DNA of 64,000 nt, taken from the NCBI GenBank assembly GCA_964036155.1, contig OZ038423.1, positions 33,433,249 through 33,497,248 of the forward strand, read 5' to 3'. The notes beneath the pieces were generated by a model. The model searched no databases, was not told the DNA's origin, and worked only from the letters and a program-made list of their open reading frames with translations. Below are positions 38,701-50,560 of the stretch, piece by piece (the first letter of the stretch is position 1; every line of letters begins with the position of its first letter). The translations under genes and the position numbers were made by a program. The DNA is from Diploscapter coronatus (Eukaryota > Nematoda > Chromadorea > Rhabditida > Rhabditidae).

Positions 38701-41700
38701 CATGAAATGTTCGTCAGGCTTTCAAAGCAAATGAAATGACGTATTTACACTCTTTCCTTTTTTGCTTATAAGGAAGATCAAAAGTCTAGAAACAATTTAA
38801 TTCGTCATTTCAACTGATTCAGGTCTCAATCGTGGTTCGGGTCCAGGCTCACAGCGCTTCGGCTCGGGCGGAATGCAGCAGACACAAGGCGGATCAGCCT
38901 ATGGAGCGCAAAAACAGGGCAATTATGGAGGACAGAAAAGAGATTCGGATTATGGAGGTTAGGAACTGATGATTTTAATAGACAAGTATTATTTTTTGAA
39001 GGAACGAGAAATTACTATTTTCCCAAGTGACGAGCTTTGCCTGTGCGGTTCACATCACTCGGGTTTTATCGTCACTCACGAGTGACGTGAATCGCACAGG
39101 AAAAGGTCTCGTCAATTTGGGATGCGAGTATTTTCTCTTTCTACTTCATTCTTGGGAAAATTAGTTTCTTTTTTACTTTCGCAAGAAATCAATACTACCA
39201 TTTCATTTTCATTACGAGCAAATCGTTTATGGTATTTATCCTCTCCATTTTACATAATTCCTTCTTCCTTGCTCTTTCTCTCTGTTCACTCTGCATTCCT
39301 TTCCCATTAGTTGCTTCTATCAAACAGCTAGTCTCAAACATTACTCATCCATTGTGCAGAGAATATGGAAAGTAAAGAGAATAGAGAAAGGAAGGACGAG
39401 ATAAAACGGAAAACTGAGAGAATAGAAAGAAAAAGAAAAAGCGATAGAATATAAAATCATGGTGAGAGTAGAGAAACCAAGAAAGAAATAGAATATGAAT
39501 TGATAGAGTATAGAAAAGAAGGGTGATGGATATTGAAGATAATATGAACAATAAAGAGAGCACAAGATAGAAAATAACTCGGATAGAGAACTGTATTGAG
39601 AAGGGGCAGAGGGACGAATAAAAAATGAACGTGAAATGAAAAGAGGAGAGGAGGAGAAGCCTATGCAAACCAATAAACCGATGCAGCTGAATCCGTTTAC
39701 AATGCTTGGAGGCTTCTTATTAGCTGCTTGTAGTTTGGAATGGCCTTTTGTATTCCACTCACTTGTTGAGGCGAGAGTAGGGGAAAAAGAAAAAAAGTGG
39801 GTGTAGAATACAAAAGGCTGGAATGTTATTCTAGACCGTGCTCCATCTCTGCGTTTATTTATGTGGGACGAAAGATGAAGAATTGTTGTCTTCTTCTGCG
39901 CTTCTGCATTGTTTTGAAAATGGAATCTCGTAATTCATACTCGATTGGACTAGTTTGTCAAAAATCTGTCTCTAATCCCAGTCATAGCTTTATCTTTGAT
40001 ACCAAGAAGATGAATAATCAGAGAGGAATGCTTAGTTGTGTCGAATCCTTCGAATCTCTATTCATATCGCGCAATGAGATACTTGTCATGCCTTTCAAAT
40101 TCGACAAAAAACCTCTTCAAATTATTTTGTAAAAGGCAATTGGGAAAATTAATTGCATATTGTTGTGCTTGCCGAGTGTGCGCGTCGGTCACAAGTATTG
40201 GCAATTATCTATTGATCTGGCACAACAGACTTACAGTGTTTATAGGAACTGTCGGAAGAAATTCAGAACCAACCGTTCAGGCTGGAGACAGGAGTGTGAA
40301 CTGTGACTGGTCGGGGAAGAAAGGATGACAAATGATCAGTAGTCAGTGGTTTTAGAAAGAGAACGAGATAAAGGACGTCGAGTAGATGAGCAGTGTTCGA
40401 TAGGCGGCACTAGCGGGAAAGGGAAAAATGGCGGGAAGAGAAATGAGAGCTCAGAGAAAGTGAAATGGGTAAAGGAATAGAACGAGCCTCTAACACATAG
40501 CTACATCCTCTACATGCCAAATATTGTATCGATCAAATGAACTGACAGTTCGTGTGTGTAGAGAGCTTACGAGGAATGCGCGTCACAGCTATGCGCAAAG
40601 AGGGAGGCTAGTGTGCAGAGAAAGAGTCGGCGGGGGTAATGAAAAGAGCGGGTACGCAATTTCCTCTACGTCTCTCGCTATTTTTCTATACAAGAATTTT
40701 GACTTCATTTGATCGAAGCAATAATATAGGATTTGTTCGAGTCAGATAAGACGAAATTTTCTTCCATACCATTTGGCATGTAGCAATGCAACTACTTGTG
40801 CGCATATTGCTTTTTGAAAGGATGAATTTTGTTGCAGAGTGGCAGAACCCTTCTCTGTCTCAGTCAGGCCGCGACTCGGTGCCATCATCGACTGCAGGCT
40901 CGTCTTCTGGCGTATCCATGCAGCAGCAGCAGAGAGGAGGTCCCTCGGCTGGGTCGAATGCAGGCGGCAGGCATGACGGCTCTGGCCAACAGGGCAAAAC
41001 GGCGGACTATAAAAGTAGGACTGACTATTCTCTTTGAAAATGTTTCTAAGACTCATTTCATAAAAATTGGTTGTTTGGCTTACAAAATAGGTCGGCATTT
41101 TTGTCTTTCGAAAATATAACTCTAGGACTCATTTTATGGAATAGTTTTGATTTGCGAGAAAGTAGATGGACAATTTTCCTACGATTTTGGAAGATTCTCA
41201 TTTTACGCTGTTTTCTACAAAATATTGGCTCGAGTAAACGGGAATTGAATTTTTGAAACTGAAATTAACTTTTAGTGATGCTGGAGCGCAATGAAAAGCA
41301 TAAGCAGCAGCAGGCTGGCGAACAGAAACAGGGACAAAGTGAGATTTATTGAGCATGTTTTCAAATTCAACGGGAAGGATATTTTTCTTTAAATTTCCAA
41401 AACCAATTCTCGACAACATGAAATATTTTGATAAAATTAAAAATAGAGAACACTGTTTGAAGTTATTGTCAATGATCGATAACTCGGGACGAAATAAATA
41501 ATGCACAAATTCGAATATGCAAAGTGTGCATTACGTATTTGCAAGTAGTCGTCTATCTGATCGCGTTAATATGATGTAATAGTGTAAAGTCTGCTGCAAA
41601 TAATGCGTTAATTACCGCGCATCAAAAGTCAATGTTATTTACTCTCCGTCCCAAATAATCGGTCATTGACAATAGAAAAAAAAAACCGTTAAATTATATT

Positions 41701-44700
41701 TGCAACTTTAAATTAAACTTACTACAAAATTTACAGGTACCCGCGTAACAGAGTTGAAGGTATGGCACGAGGACTTCAGCGATCGCTACAAGGAGAATCC
41801 ACAGCAGCAGGGACAGGCACAGACCGCTGCAGAGGCACAAGCAGTTGCGGGGCAGAGCAGATCGTCCGGAAGTGCCTGGCATAAGGGACCCCCTGCAGGC
41901 CTCCTCAACAACGCACAACCACAACAGACTCCTCCCAACAATCTGCAGAATGCTAGAGGTGGACTTTTCATTTCTTAGGAATCAGGTTGTAAATGCTGAG
42001 ACACGCATAACGAGATCGTGCATTTTCGAGAGATCATAGAGAACATGCTCTTCTCTCTCGAAAAAAAACTCTCGTTATTCGTGTCTAAACATTAACAGTC
42101 TTATTAGGAATTAAACATTGTATTTTGTCTAATAATGACGATATTTTGAGTTGGAAATTCAGTTAGTCCAGACAGTTTTGACAAGGCCAAAATTATTCGA
42201 GTTTGTATGGAAAGAAATCTTACTTACGTGTGCTTTCGAAGGTTTTCTTGAAATTTGATTTTGTAAATTTTCGAAAATACCGAGATCTTCAGCGACCGAG
42301 TCCCCCGCTTCCTCCGATCCCTCGTCCTTCACTCGTCCGTCACCCGACCCCCCAGCCTCGATCGCCAAGGACGTTTCGCCCTCTGCCCAGCAGCAGCCCC
42401 AACTCGACTCGGCTCACTCGATCTCTGCCGCGCCTGTCGATGCACACGACGACCACACTCAGCAGGCCGCACAGACTGAGGGCCAAGCTAAGGAGGGTAG
42501 TGAGAAATCCGCTGCAACCGGCGAGAAGAAGAGCGACAGTGAGGCTGATTCCAGCACCGACAAGACGGAGCAGGGGTAGGACATTTTATTCTTACTGAAC
42601 AATATTTGTAATCAGAAAAAGGAAATTGAATCCAAAAATACGACTCTTTGCTGCTTTTCATCCAAACCTGATCCTGGCTCGCATTTTTCTAGTTTCCTTA
42701 CATTCTATCACTTTTAGGCATTCTTTAGCTTTCGAACCAAATGATGTCGAAAATTGGCCTAATAATGAGAGTCAGGGCCAGAGGGTTGGATGAAAAACGA
42801 TATATACAATGTTACCCTTTTCCTCGTTCTCTTGCTATTTTTTTTTTTACATAAAAATGGATAATACGATAAAAATTAGAACTTGAATTTCAGCAGCGTG
42901 AAGGGCAAGACGATGTTCAAGTTCAATCCCAATGCCGAAGAATTCAAGCCTCGTTCGATGTCCTCATCTACTCAGCAGAGTGGCGTGATGCCGACTTCAG
43001 GCGCCCCGCCCCTGCAGCCTGCCGCACCCATGATAATGGGTCCTGCAGCACTCGGCCCACCTACAGGGCAGATGATCGCTCTGCCGCCCGGTGCGGCCGG
43101 GTCCGTTGTCGTCGTATCGCAGCCTCATCCCATGCAGCAGATTCAGGCAAATCGATTTTGTTTCTAATTGGATTATAAAAATTTGCATTTCTTTTCTAAC
43201 GAATGAGATATTTCACGAAATTTTGAAGAAAACTGGAGGAATTTGTTTTTAAAAAATGGTTGACACTTTGCCATCAAGCTAGTGAAATTCGAGGAAAACA
43301 ATTTGTATCTTCAGATGCAGCCAGTTATGACCCAAGGCGTTCCAATGTCAGCTGCAGGCGGCGCGCAGTCCACCGTGGGAATGGCGCCTCCCCCTATGAT
43401 GCACGGACAGCCCATTATGTACGCTGGCGGGCCTGCAAACACTGCTCCGCAATATCACGTAAGGAATTTCGAAAGAGAAATTCTATTCTTTAGCGAGAAA
43501 TCTAATGGATATTTCGTACTTTTGAAGAGTCAGAAATTCGAAATTCTGAGATAATTTCGAAATGAGAAAAAAAACCGGAAGTTGCAATGAAACCATTCTG
43601 ACAATTGAAAAAATGAAAACTTCTAAAATAAGTCGAGTTTTCAGGCTGGCTATCCCTCTCAGTGGCAGATGATGCAGACCGCAGGACAGGGCATGGCGAT
43701 GGCAGCTGCAGCCTCGCAGAGACAGTCAACTGCCGGCGCAGCTCCGCAACAAATCGCCTTCCTCCAAGGGCCTCAGCGACGATCTAATCAGGCTGCTGGT
43801 AGGAAAATTGAACAATTCGCAAAATTTGTCTTGCAAAATGACGACATATTTTGACAGCAAAAATGAAAAGACGTTTGAATGGGTAGACTGTATGCTTGAA
43901 TAGAGAATAAACGTTTTGCTGTTTCATTCTTTTTCGTCAAGAAAAACAGCTTTTTATTTCCGAGTTGGTCTGAAAATCGAATCTTTTTTACTTTTAGTGA
44001 TGGTGCCTCAAACCTCGACCGCCGCTCAATGGCAAGGACCCATGATCGTCGGCAATCCGCCTATGATGGTTAGATTTTCGATATTTGAATAAGAAATGAC
44101 TTTTAAATTAAATTTTAAAATAAAATCCTAACTTCCAGCAAATGCCCTACCCCTCAGCGTATCCGACCGCGTACCCGACATCTGCCGCAGGAATGGCCGG
44201 ACCTCCTCAGGCTGGACAGCAATTCGCACAGAACATGCAGCAGCAGAGTCTGATGAGTGGGGCTGGGCCGGGCGTCAACCAGCAGGGAGGAGGACCACCT
44301 GCAGGTAGTCGTAATCAAAAGTACATTTTTTAAAAGTCGAAGCTGAATTTCAGGTGGGATGCAGCAGACGCAAGCCGGAGGACCTCCGATGCAGCCCGCA
44401 CTCGCTGCTCAGCAAGGCATGTACCACCAGCCCGCCAATCGAGGATTCACGCCGCAAATGGTTAGCATTTTTCTCGTTGTAAATATTTGGAATGAGAATA
44501 TCTTCTTCGAGAGTTTTTGAAAATTGCAACATTTGATTAAAAAAACTCGCAAATTGAAATGTTATTGTTCCCTCCAAATTTCAAATAAAGTGCTGAAAGT
44601 GGAAGAGAATAGATTATTTGTTTTTCAGGCCTACATGCCCCAGCAACCTGGAATGCAGCCGTCGATGCCGCCAGGCAATCGCATGTACGGCCAGCAGCAG

Positions 44701-47700
44701 ATGGGAGCGCATCAGCAAATTCAGCCGCAGCAGATCCAGGACATGGCACAAGCTCAGGGTGTTCATTATCAGGGTTAGTTTGGAAGTTGTTGAATTTCTA
44801 GCAAAAAATGGAAATAATAGTCGAAAATAATGTTTTTCCATTAATTTCTTCTTAACAACATTCCTTGATTTTTGCAGACCTTCATCTTTCACATAGGGCT
44901 ATAGGTTTTAAGATGCACGCATGTACACACATAACGAGAGAGTGTATTTTCGAGAGAGCATGGAGAGAACATGCTCTTTTTCTCTCTCGAAAAGACTCGT
45001 TATGCGTGGTTAGAATTTAGCCCTGCTTTCACATTCACGTTCTCACAATGCATACACTACTAACTTCTAAAATGAGCAACTTTTTCGTTGTGACTGTGAT
45101 AGTTCACGCACTAAAATGCCGATTCTCCTAACAAAACTGCCCCCTAATATTTCACCTATGTTGTGGTGTGTTTGCAGTGAATGAAGTCTACAGTCCGTAT
45201 CTGGCTGCGCACCAACACCAGATGTTCATCCAGCAGGGAACGCCCCACACTCCTCACAGCCAGACTCCCTCGATCGCTGCCTCGCCCTACTACAACCCCA
45301 GTCCAGCCACCACGGGCTCACACCCATCGCACCATCAAACCCATCGAACCACCCCCCTCAATCCGCACACCCACTCTCACTCGATCCACCGTCAGTCCTC
45401 ACAGACTGACGGCCGTCGCAGCACCACGTCCTTCAAGAACAATAACCACGGCTCCGACAGAGACAGGGACAGAAACGGTCAGCCAAATTCCAACAACGGA
45501 TGAGTCGATTTAGGGTCAAGGAGTTTGGAGATTTTTAAGGGATAGAGGGAATTTTTAACATGACTTTTCAGATTTTTCGTTTGAAAAGCAAATTTCTTCC
45601 TTCTGGATAAATTTTTTGAAATTGATACAAATTTGAAACTTTCCCTCTATCATTCAATCTCCAAATTTTCTTCTTTTATTTATGTGGATTTGATGTGTGG
45701 TTTTAGTTTAGTTTGTTCTTTTTATTTGTTTTGTAAGCAGTTCGGAAATTGGTCAACTTTGAAACTCCATGAAAAGTTGGTATTTTTCTAATTGCTAGTT
45801 TTGTTTTAGAATTGTTTTTGAAAGTGTAAAGGGGCAAGATGGAAACTTTGATATCGCACCCAGAACTCCGTCTTATCCCTTGTGATTTGATGTTGGGGCT
45901 TGGTTTTGGAAGTTTGCTTGGCCTTCATAATAATGGCTATTAGGCGATTGTTTAACCACTCACTTTGGTGTGAGCTTTATTCAGCCTTTCACAGTCTGAA
46001 ATAATGCTTATTTACCACTTTGGTTGGTTTTGTTTTTACTCGTTTTTGTAGTGTAATAATTTTAGGTTTGGGGGTTTTTGTTTTAGATTTTTACTTGTTG
46101 TCTGGTGTAGATTGAAATTTACGATTTTTCGAGAATTTTGATTTTACCGGACTTTTCACCTACTTGTTCACACACCCTTCACCCTCCTTTCCTCTTTCTT
46201 TTCTCCCCCGCTTTCGATATAAACGAATGAATAAACCTGATATGTTGTTAGGTTAAGCTTCTATCTTGTATCTGGATTTAAAAGTTTGATAACTTGGTCA
46301 GAGATGTCTTACTTTCTTCTATTCTTCTTTTTTAGTCCAGGATAAAACTTGAAAAAAACTTAAAAATTTAGGTGGTCCAAATTCTGCGCAGAGCAGCCAA
46401 CCACCTACGCCTGGACCCGGCCAGGGACCTGGAAATATGGTATGTTTCAAAATGATTAGGTTTTTGGGTTTAACGATTATGTGAATTCTAACATCTTGAT
46501 AGTGAGGAAAGTACACATAGGCTAACATGCAAGCTTTCACCGAATATTTTTTTTCAAATTAAAAATGTCGCAAGAACCAAGGTTGGACAAAGCTTTGACT
46601 TGGAATTTTAAAAGTTTTATTCTTTGACCAGCCCTGGGAAGGATATCAATACGCGTTTCTTGAGCGAAATTCTCGTACTTGTAGAAGGAGTGACCGAAAT
46701 TCGATCGGATCTGTTGGCAATTTTAAATCTTATTCCGAAATTAAAAAAATGTAGTTTCGATCACCTCTGATGTCAAAATTAAGAACTTGACTGGTTTTTA
46801 CACTAGAGCTATGAGATTGCATGCCCACCTTTTCAACTCCATAATATCGTGGTGCGGTGATTTCGACAACTGTTATTTGACGAGATGGCGAGACCTATCT
46901 TTTCCCCCCACTTTCGCTCTACTTTCCTTTCCTCCCCTACCTCGAACTCGAGTGTCTCGTCGTCACGTTATAATGGTAATTGTCGGGGGTGATTTCAGCC
47001 TTCTCAGTCTCCGGCCCAACCGCAGCCCACCCCAACTCCCTCGATAGCGGGCGGCGCGAGAAGTGGTTCTCCGGCGATGTCGACCTCGGGAGCCCCTCCC
47101 CAGTCCTACCCGCACTACATGCCTCCCCAGCACCACCACCCGACAGCAGGGCCGATGGTCCTCACCTCGGCCACTGCCGCAGGACATCCAAATCACCCCG
47201 CTGTTGTAGCTGCTCAGCACCAGATGCAACAGCAACAACAATCATTTTATCCTACGGTAGGGTAAATATCAAATTCAGCCTCGTACGCTAGTTACCCTCA
47301 AGCTATTCTCTTACCCTTTTGTAGAGGTTGCTTTCTTTTTTCTCTTCTCTGCTATTTTCCAGAAAAGGGGGTAACTTTGGCAAATGGGCAAGAGTGACTT
47401 GAGGGTAGCTAGTGCAAGGGAGGCATGGAATTTGATTCTATCGAAAGTAGACTAGAATTTTGAAACGAAATTTTTTTGCTAAACTCACCAATTTTTGCAT
47501 TTTTCATTCGACTTTGCAATGATATGCAGGAAAATTCTGAAGGATCATTTTTTCGAAAACTCGTCATTGGAAGTCCATAATTTTAGTCGGCTTTCAAAAG
47601 TGTTTAAAAATCGGCAAAATGATTTGGATATCTAGTGCCTGCCATAAATGTCGTTTCGAGATTGAAGATTCGTAATTCGTATTCGCCCTGCAAAATGCCT

Positions 47701-48880
47701 AATTTTCGCAGTTGTGCCAATTTCTTATTTCGCACCCCTCGTATTGCAATTTCATCGCTATGAGGTTCTTTGACATTCACGTTTTGCATTGCGGATTTTT
47801 GCACAGAATGACGATTTGACAATGATAGAATGCCGCTGCAAAATAATCGAATTGTGAAAGCACAGAAAAATCTAGTTTTAAAAAATCCTAATTTTTATCT
47901 AAACTTTAAAAAATTGAACTATTTTCTTTTCTTGACTTGATGAAAGGTTCGATATTTTTGAAGAGAAATTGAAAGTAAACTTTTCAGGCGATCTACTACC
48001 AACAAGGCGGCATGGTCATTCCATATCCTTCTACAATGGGCGGTGTACATCAGGGCGCTGGTGCTCAGCCAGGAGGCCCTCATGAGGGTGGTCCTCCCCA
48101 TTCGCACGCGTCTATGGACGGCTCAATGATGGCCGTTCATCCACAGCAGCAACAGGCCTATGGCATGCAAGGCGGACAGGAACAGTACAACCAGCAGAAT
48201 TATATGGCTGGTGAGTAATTATTCTTATTCTTTCAAATGAAATGTCTTTTTTTTTCGAAAATTGGAGAGTTGAAGAATAGAGGCTTCAGAGCTGCTTCTA
48301 TTAGAGGAAATACGGCAATTTCAAATAATTTTGAAGCGTCATAACAAAATAGTTTGTTAATTTGGGTCGAGTGATATCTAAAAGATGGAATTATTTGTTC
48401 TTTTATTTTCAGTCACCGGCCCCCCATATTTTCACCAGCAACAACAGCAACAGCAACAGCAATCGATGAGTCGGCAAAATAGTGTTCCTCAACAACAGCA
48501 ACAACAACAACAGCCCTCTTCTAATTCGGGTATAATTTCAATTTTATTTTAGTTTTTAGAGAAGGAAAATCACCAATCAATCTTATCAGTAATTTTTGAC
48601 AATTTGTGTTTTCTTCCAATTGAAATCGATCGGAATATTGAATAATTAGTATATTCGATTTCAACAAAAATTCGCATGTTCCAGACGCATAGAAATTCTG
48701 AAATACTTCAACTTTTCTAAAGAAAACTCGAATTTTCCAGGTGCCGCCTCGATGACGACTTCGGCGACTAGTGCTGTCTCACAGCCCCCACCCTCTCAGA
48801 CCCCCGCAGCTGGGCACAGCAGCTCTGCGGCCAGCAGTGCGGGAGGCAGTCAGAGTCCGCCTCAGGGAAGTGCTAATTAG
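35701..48880 (+). CDS. atx-2: Ataxin-2 (5' end unresolved)
   Basis: A cytoplasmic RNA-binding protein that pairs with poly(A)-binding protein in translation control and stress granules. Twenty-six exons join in phase from 35701 to about 1348 aa: 35701-35843, 36151-36291, 36540-36693, 36867-36985, 37289-37422, 37606-37701, 37983-38099, 38324-38439, 38823-38957, 40838-41014, 41276-41338, 41737-41958, 42293-42575, 42894-43146, 43315-43458, 43645-43798, 43998-44068, 44139-44304, 44354-44460, 44629-44773, 45178-45477, 46372-46439, 46999-47256, 47988-48210, 48413-48529, 48741-48880. Domains: Lsm fold (VLHDLHGKDVLIETTD), LsmAD (DFITDRDYNL), and a PAM2 motif FKFNPNAEEFKP near residue 640, followed by a Gln/Pro/Met-rich tail with short polyQ runs near 48440-48515. 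The first exon shown starts in phase 1 after an acceptor, so an upstream coding exon is needed unless translation begins at the ATG at 35841. The intron after 43146 needs a GC donor. Confidence 0.93.
38958..40837 (+). other. Long ataxin-2 intron (1.9 kb) with purine-rich tract
   Basis: The largest intron of the gene. It holds a foldback element at 39023-39120 and a strikingly purine-rich stretch at about 39358-39663 (+ strand), which explains the Phe/Ser/Leu-rich open frames on the other strand. No nested gene is supported. Confidence 0.65.
39023..39120. repeat. Foldback element with paired 40-nt arms
   Basis: CCAAGTGACGAGCTTTGCCT and CTGTGCGGTTCACATCACTCG at the left pair with CGAGTGACGTGAATCGCACAG and AGGTCTCGTCAATTTGG at the right, separated by only about 15 bases. 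No other copy was noticed. Confidence 0.8.
41466..41672. repeat. TA-flanked MITE, family B copy 3
   Basis: TTGTCAATGATCGATAACTC at the left and CGGTCATTGACAA at the right, with TA outside each end. The 207-bp body matches copies at 30977 and 57859 nearly throughout (for example AAATAAATGATGCAC, ATTTACAAGTAGTCGT, GCTGCAAACAATGCGTTAAT with small changes). It lies in an ataxin-2 intron. Confidence 0.9.
41997..42090. repeat. Foldback element, family C
   Basis: Arms GAGACACGCATAACGAG and CTCGTTATTCGTGTCTAAAC. The core is GTGCATTTTCGAGAGATC with ATGCTCTTCTCTCTCGAAA. Closely related to the 44897 element. It lies in the ataxin-2 intron before exon 42293-42575. Confidence 0.8.
44897..45026. repeat. 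Foldback element, family C
   Basis: Outer AGGGCTA and TAGCCCT, then arms ending ACATAACGAG and CTCGTTATGCGT around a core TATTTTCGAGAGAGCATG with ATGCTCTTTTTCTCTCTCG. Its core almost equals that of 41997-42090. It lies in the ataxin-2 intron 44774-45177. Confidence 0.8.
45478..46371 (+). other. Retainable ataxin-2 intron with stop and poly(A) signal
   Basis: The exon before it can read through the donor at 45478 in frame for eight codons to a TGA at 45501-45503. T-rich DNA follows, with an AATAAA at 46230-46235. If spliced (GTCAGC donor, AG at 46370-46371) the protein continues in phase into the next Pro/Gln-rich exon. Both a short isoform ending here and the long isoform are therefore possible. 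Confidence 0.5.
46230..46235 (+). terminator. Possible internal poly(A) signal AATAAA
   Basis: A consensus AATAAA within an ataxin-2 intron, downstream of an in-frame stop. It would serve a short isoform. Confidence 0.35.
46864..46985. repeat. Foldback element beside an ataxin-2 acceptor
   Basis: CGACAACTGTTATTTGACGA at the left pairs with TCGTCGTCACGTTATAATGG and TAATTGTCG at the right. The centre (GAGACCTATCTTTTCCCC) resembles that of the 51031-51120 element. The right end is only 13 bases before the exon starting at 46999. Confidence 0.7.
47287..47416. repeat. Foldback element in ataxin-2 intron
   Basis: GCTAGTTACCCTCAAG at the left and CTTGAGGGTAGCTAGTGC at the right, with inner partial pairing (CTTACCCTTTTG and GGGGGTAACTTTGGCAAATG). 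No related copy was seen. Confidence 0.65.
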
Positions 48881-50560
48881 CATATTGCCACTGCCTTAAA
48901 TATGAGTATGAGAAAGTACAGGGCGAGAAAATGGGTGGAGCGAAATTCCCCCTTGAATTAATTATCAAAAATTATCAAGAACTCTAGCATTTATAAGTTT
49001 TTGCTGGAAGGTGTAAAGTTGAATGAGCTAGAGGAATCTCGTTCTTGCTCGTCTTCTTTGCAATACCTAGAATAAAATTCGCTAACTGTAAAATCTTTTA
49101 AATTGTACTTTTGCTCCGCCCATTTTCAAAAATTAGGAATCTTGCAATATGTATACTTATTCAAATGCACAATTTTCAACGAGTTGTTTCTTTATAAAAA
49201 TTAAAAATGTAACAAAAAGATGTTTTTCTTGTGTTTATTGAGATAATTTATTGTTCTTCTTCTTTAATTCCTAGCATTCCACTCATGTTATTTTCGTCCT
49301 TGTCATTCTTTAGTGTTCCTTATTTTCCATTTCTCCATCTTCCTTTTACATGGTTTGTTCTCAACAATTTCTTGATCTCACTTGACTTCCTTTTAATCTT
49401 CCTTATGCTTTTTTAATTATCAAATATCAAATTTTGTTTTTCTTTTGCTTTTTTCCAAATTTATTTATTTTCAAAACAAGTTGCATAGCAAAATTGATAT
49501 TCGTTATCTGAATTTTTACTTTATTTTTTGTGTATGAAATATTTGTCTCTTCAAAACCGACTTCGAATATTTCACTTTTTGTTTTATTTTTCTTGTTATA
49601 TTTGAAATTTCGGCCTACGTATATTTCAAACTTTCATTTTAACTTTGTTTTGATAGGTATTATGCAATTTCAAAATTTCATTTTATATTCTTTGGTCAGA
49701 ATATTTTTCACGTCGTATTTCATTTGTCTGACGTGAAAATTCGGAGGCTTGAAGTATTATTTGTTTTTTATTTCAAGCAATTCCGACCACTTTTCCAGAA
49801 ATGATGCATTCCTTTGTTGTATTTTTGAATTTTCATCTCCATTTTTCATCTTGATTAGGAATTTTGTTGAATTTTACGTGCTAAGGTTGAAAGTTTTCAA
49901 TTTCATAGCTATGATTTGAGAGAAGAGAGAAGGCAGTGGCAAAAATAGCCCGAGGCTTCAATTTCGGAGAACTTGAGGCTCTGAAATGGGTGAGTAAATT
50001 TTTTTATAGAAATATTTGCATTTTTCTGAAAAGAAAGCTTTATTTTTAATTTCTGAAATTTAGCTAGTCCCTTGCACTGCGAAAATACGGTCACCCGAAA
50101 TCTAAAGCGGATCTACAAAACCGTAAAAATGCCCAATCCACAAAATAATTTATTACCTATTGGACTCGACTGGATCAAAAGAAGCTAAATATTCATTCGT
50201 CTACTGTAAATTCACCACTTTTATTACTTCTAAAACAACGAATTTATTTTTGAAAATATTATTTAGTTAGGACAAAACCGGTTTTGAATTTTAAAGGAAG
50301 AAAAAATTAAGATAATCGAAGAAAAAAATGATAAAATAAAATAATTGGGCATTACCTCGAAGAAAAATTGCCTGAATTTTGTGTGGTATGGCTTCTAACA
50401 AAAATACACTTTTCATGCTTGGTTCTGCTAGTTTAGAACGCAATCACTAAAAATCCGCAAGTTTCAAAAATTAGCTTACATTTGAGTGGCAACCACTATG
50501 CCTTGCTTTTCCAACAAATCACTCCACATTTCCCCTCGTGCTTCACGAATTTCAACCCGA
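48881..50560. other. Ataxin-2 3' region and intergenic DNA
   Basis: Starts with the ataxin-2 3' untranslated region, then about 1.4 kb of very T-rich DNA on the + strand. Open frames here are Phe/Leu/Ser-rich by composition and are not called. Confidence 0.6.
49071..49076 (+). terminator. Poly(A) signal of ataxin-2
   Basis: AATAAA about 190 bases after the ataxin-2 stop, at a sensible distance for a nematode 3' end. Confidence 0.6.

Noticed and set aside
39341..39673. Two long Ser/Phe/Leu-rich minus-strand frames in an ataxin-2 intron
   Set aside because: They exist in two frames at once only because the + strand is almost all purine.
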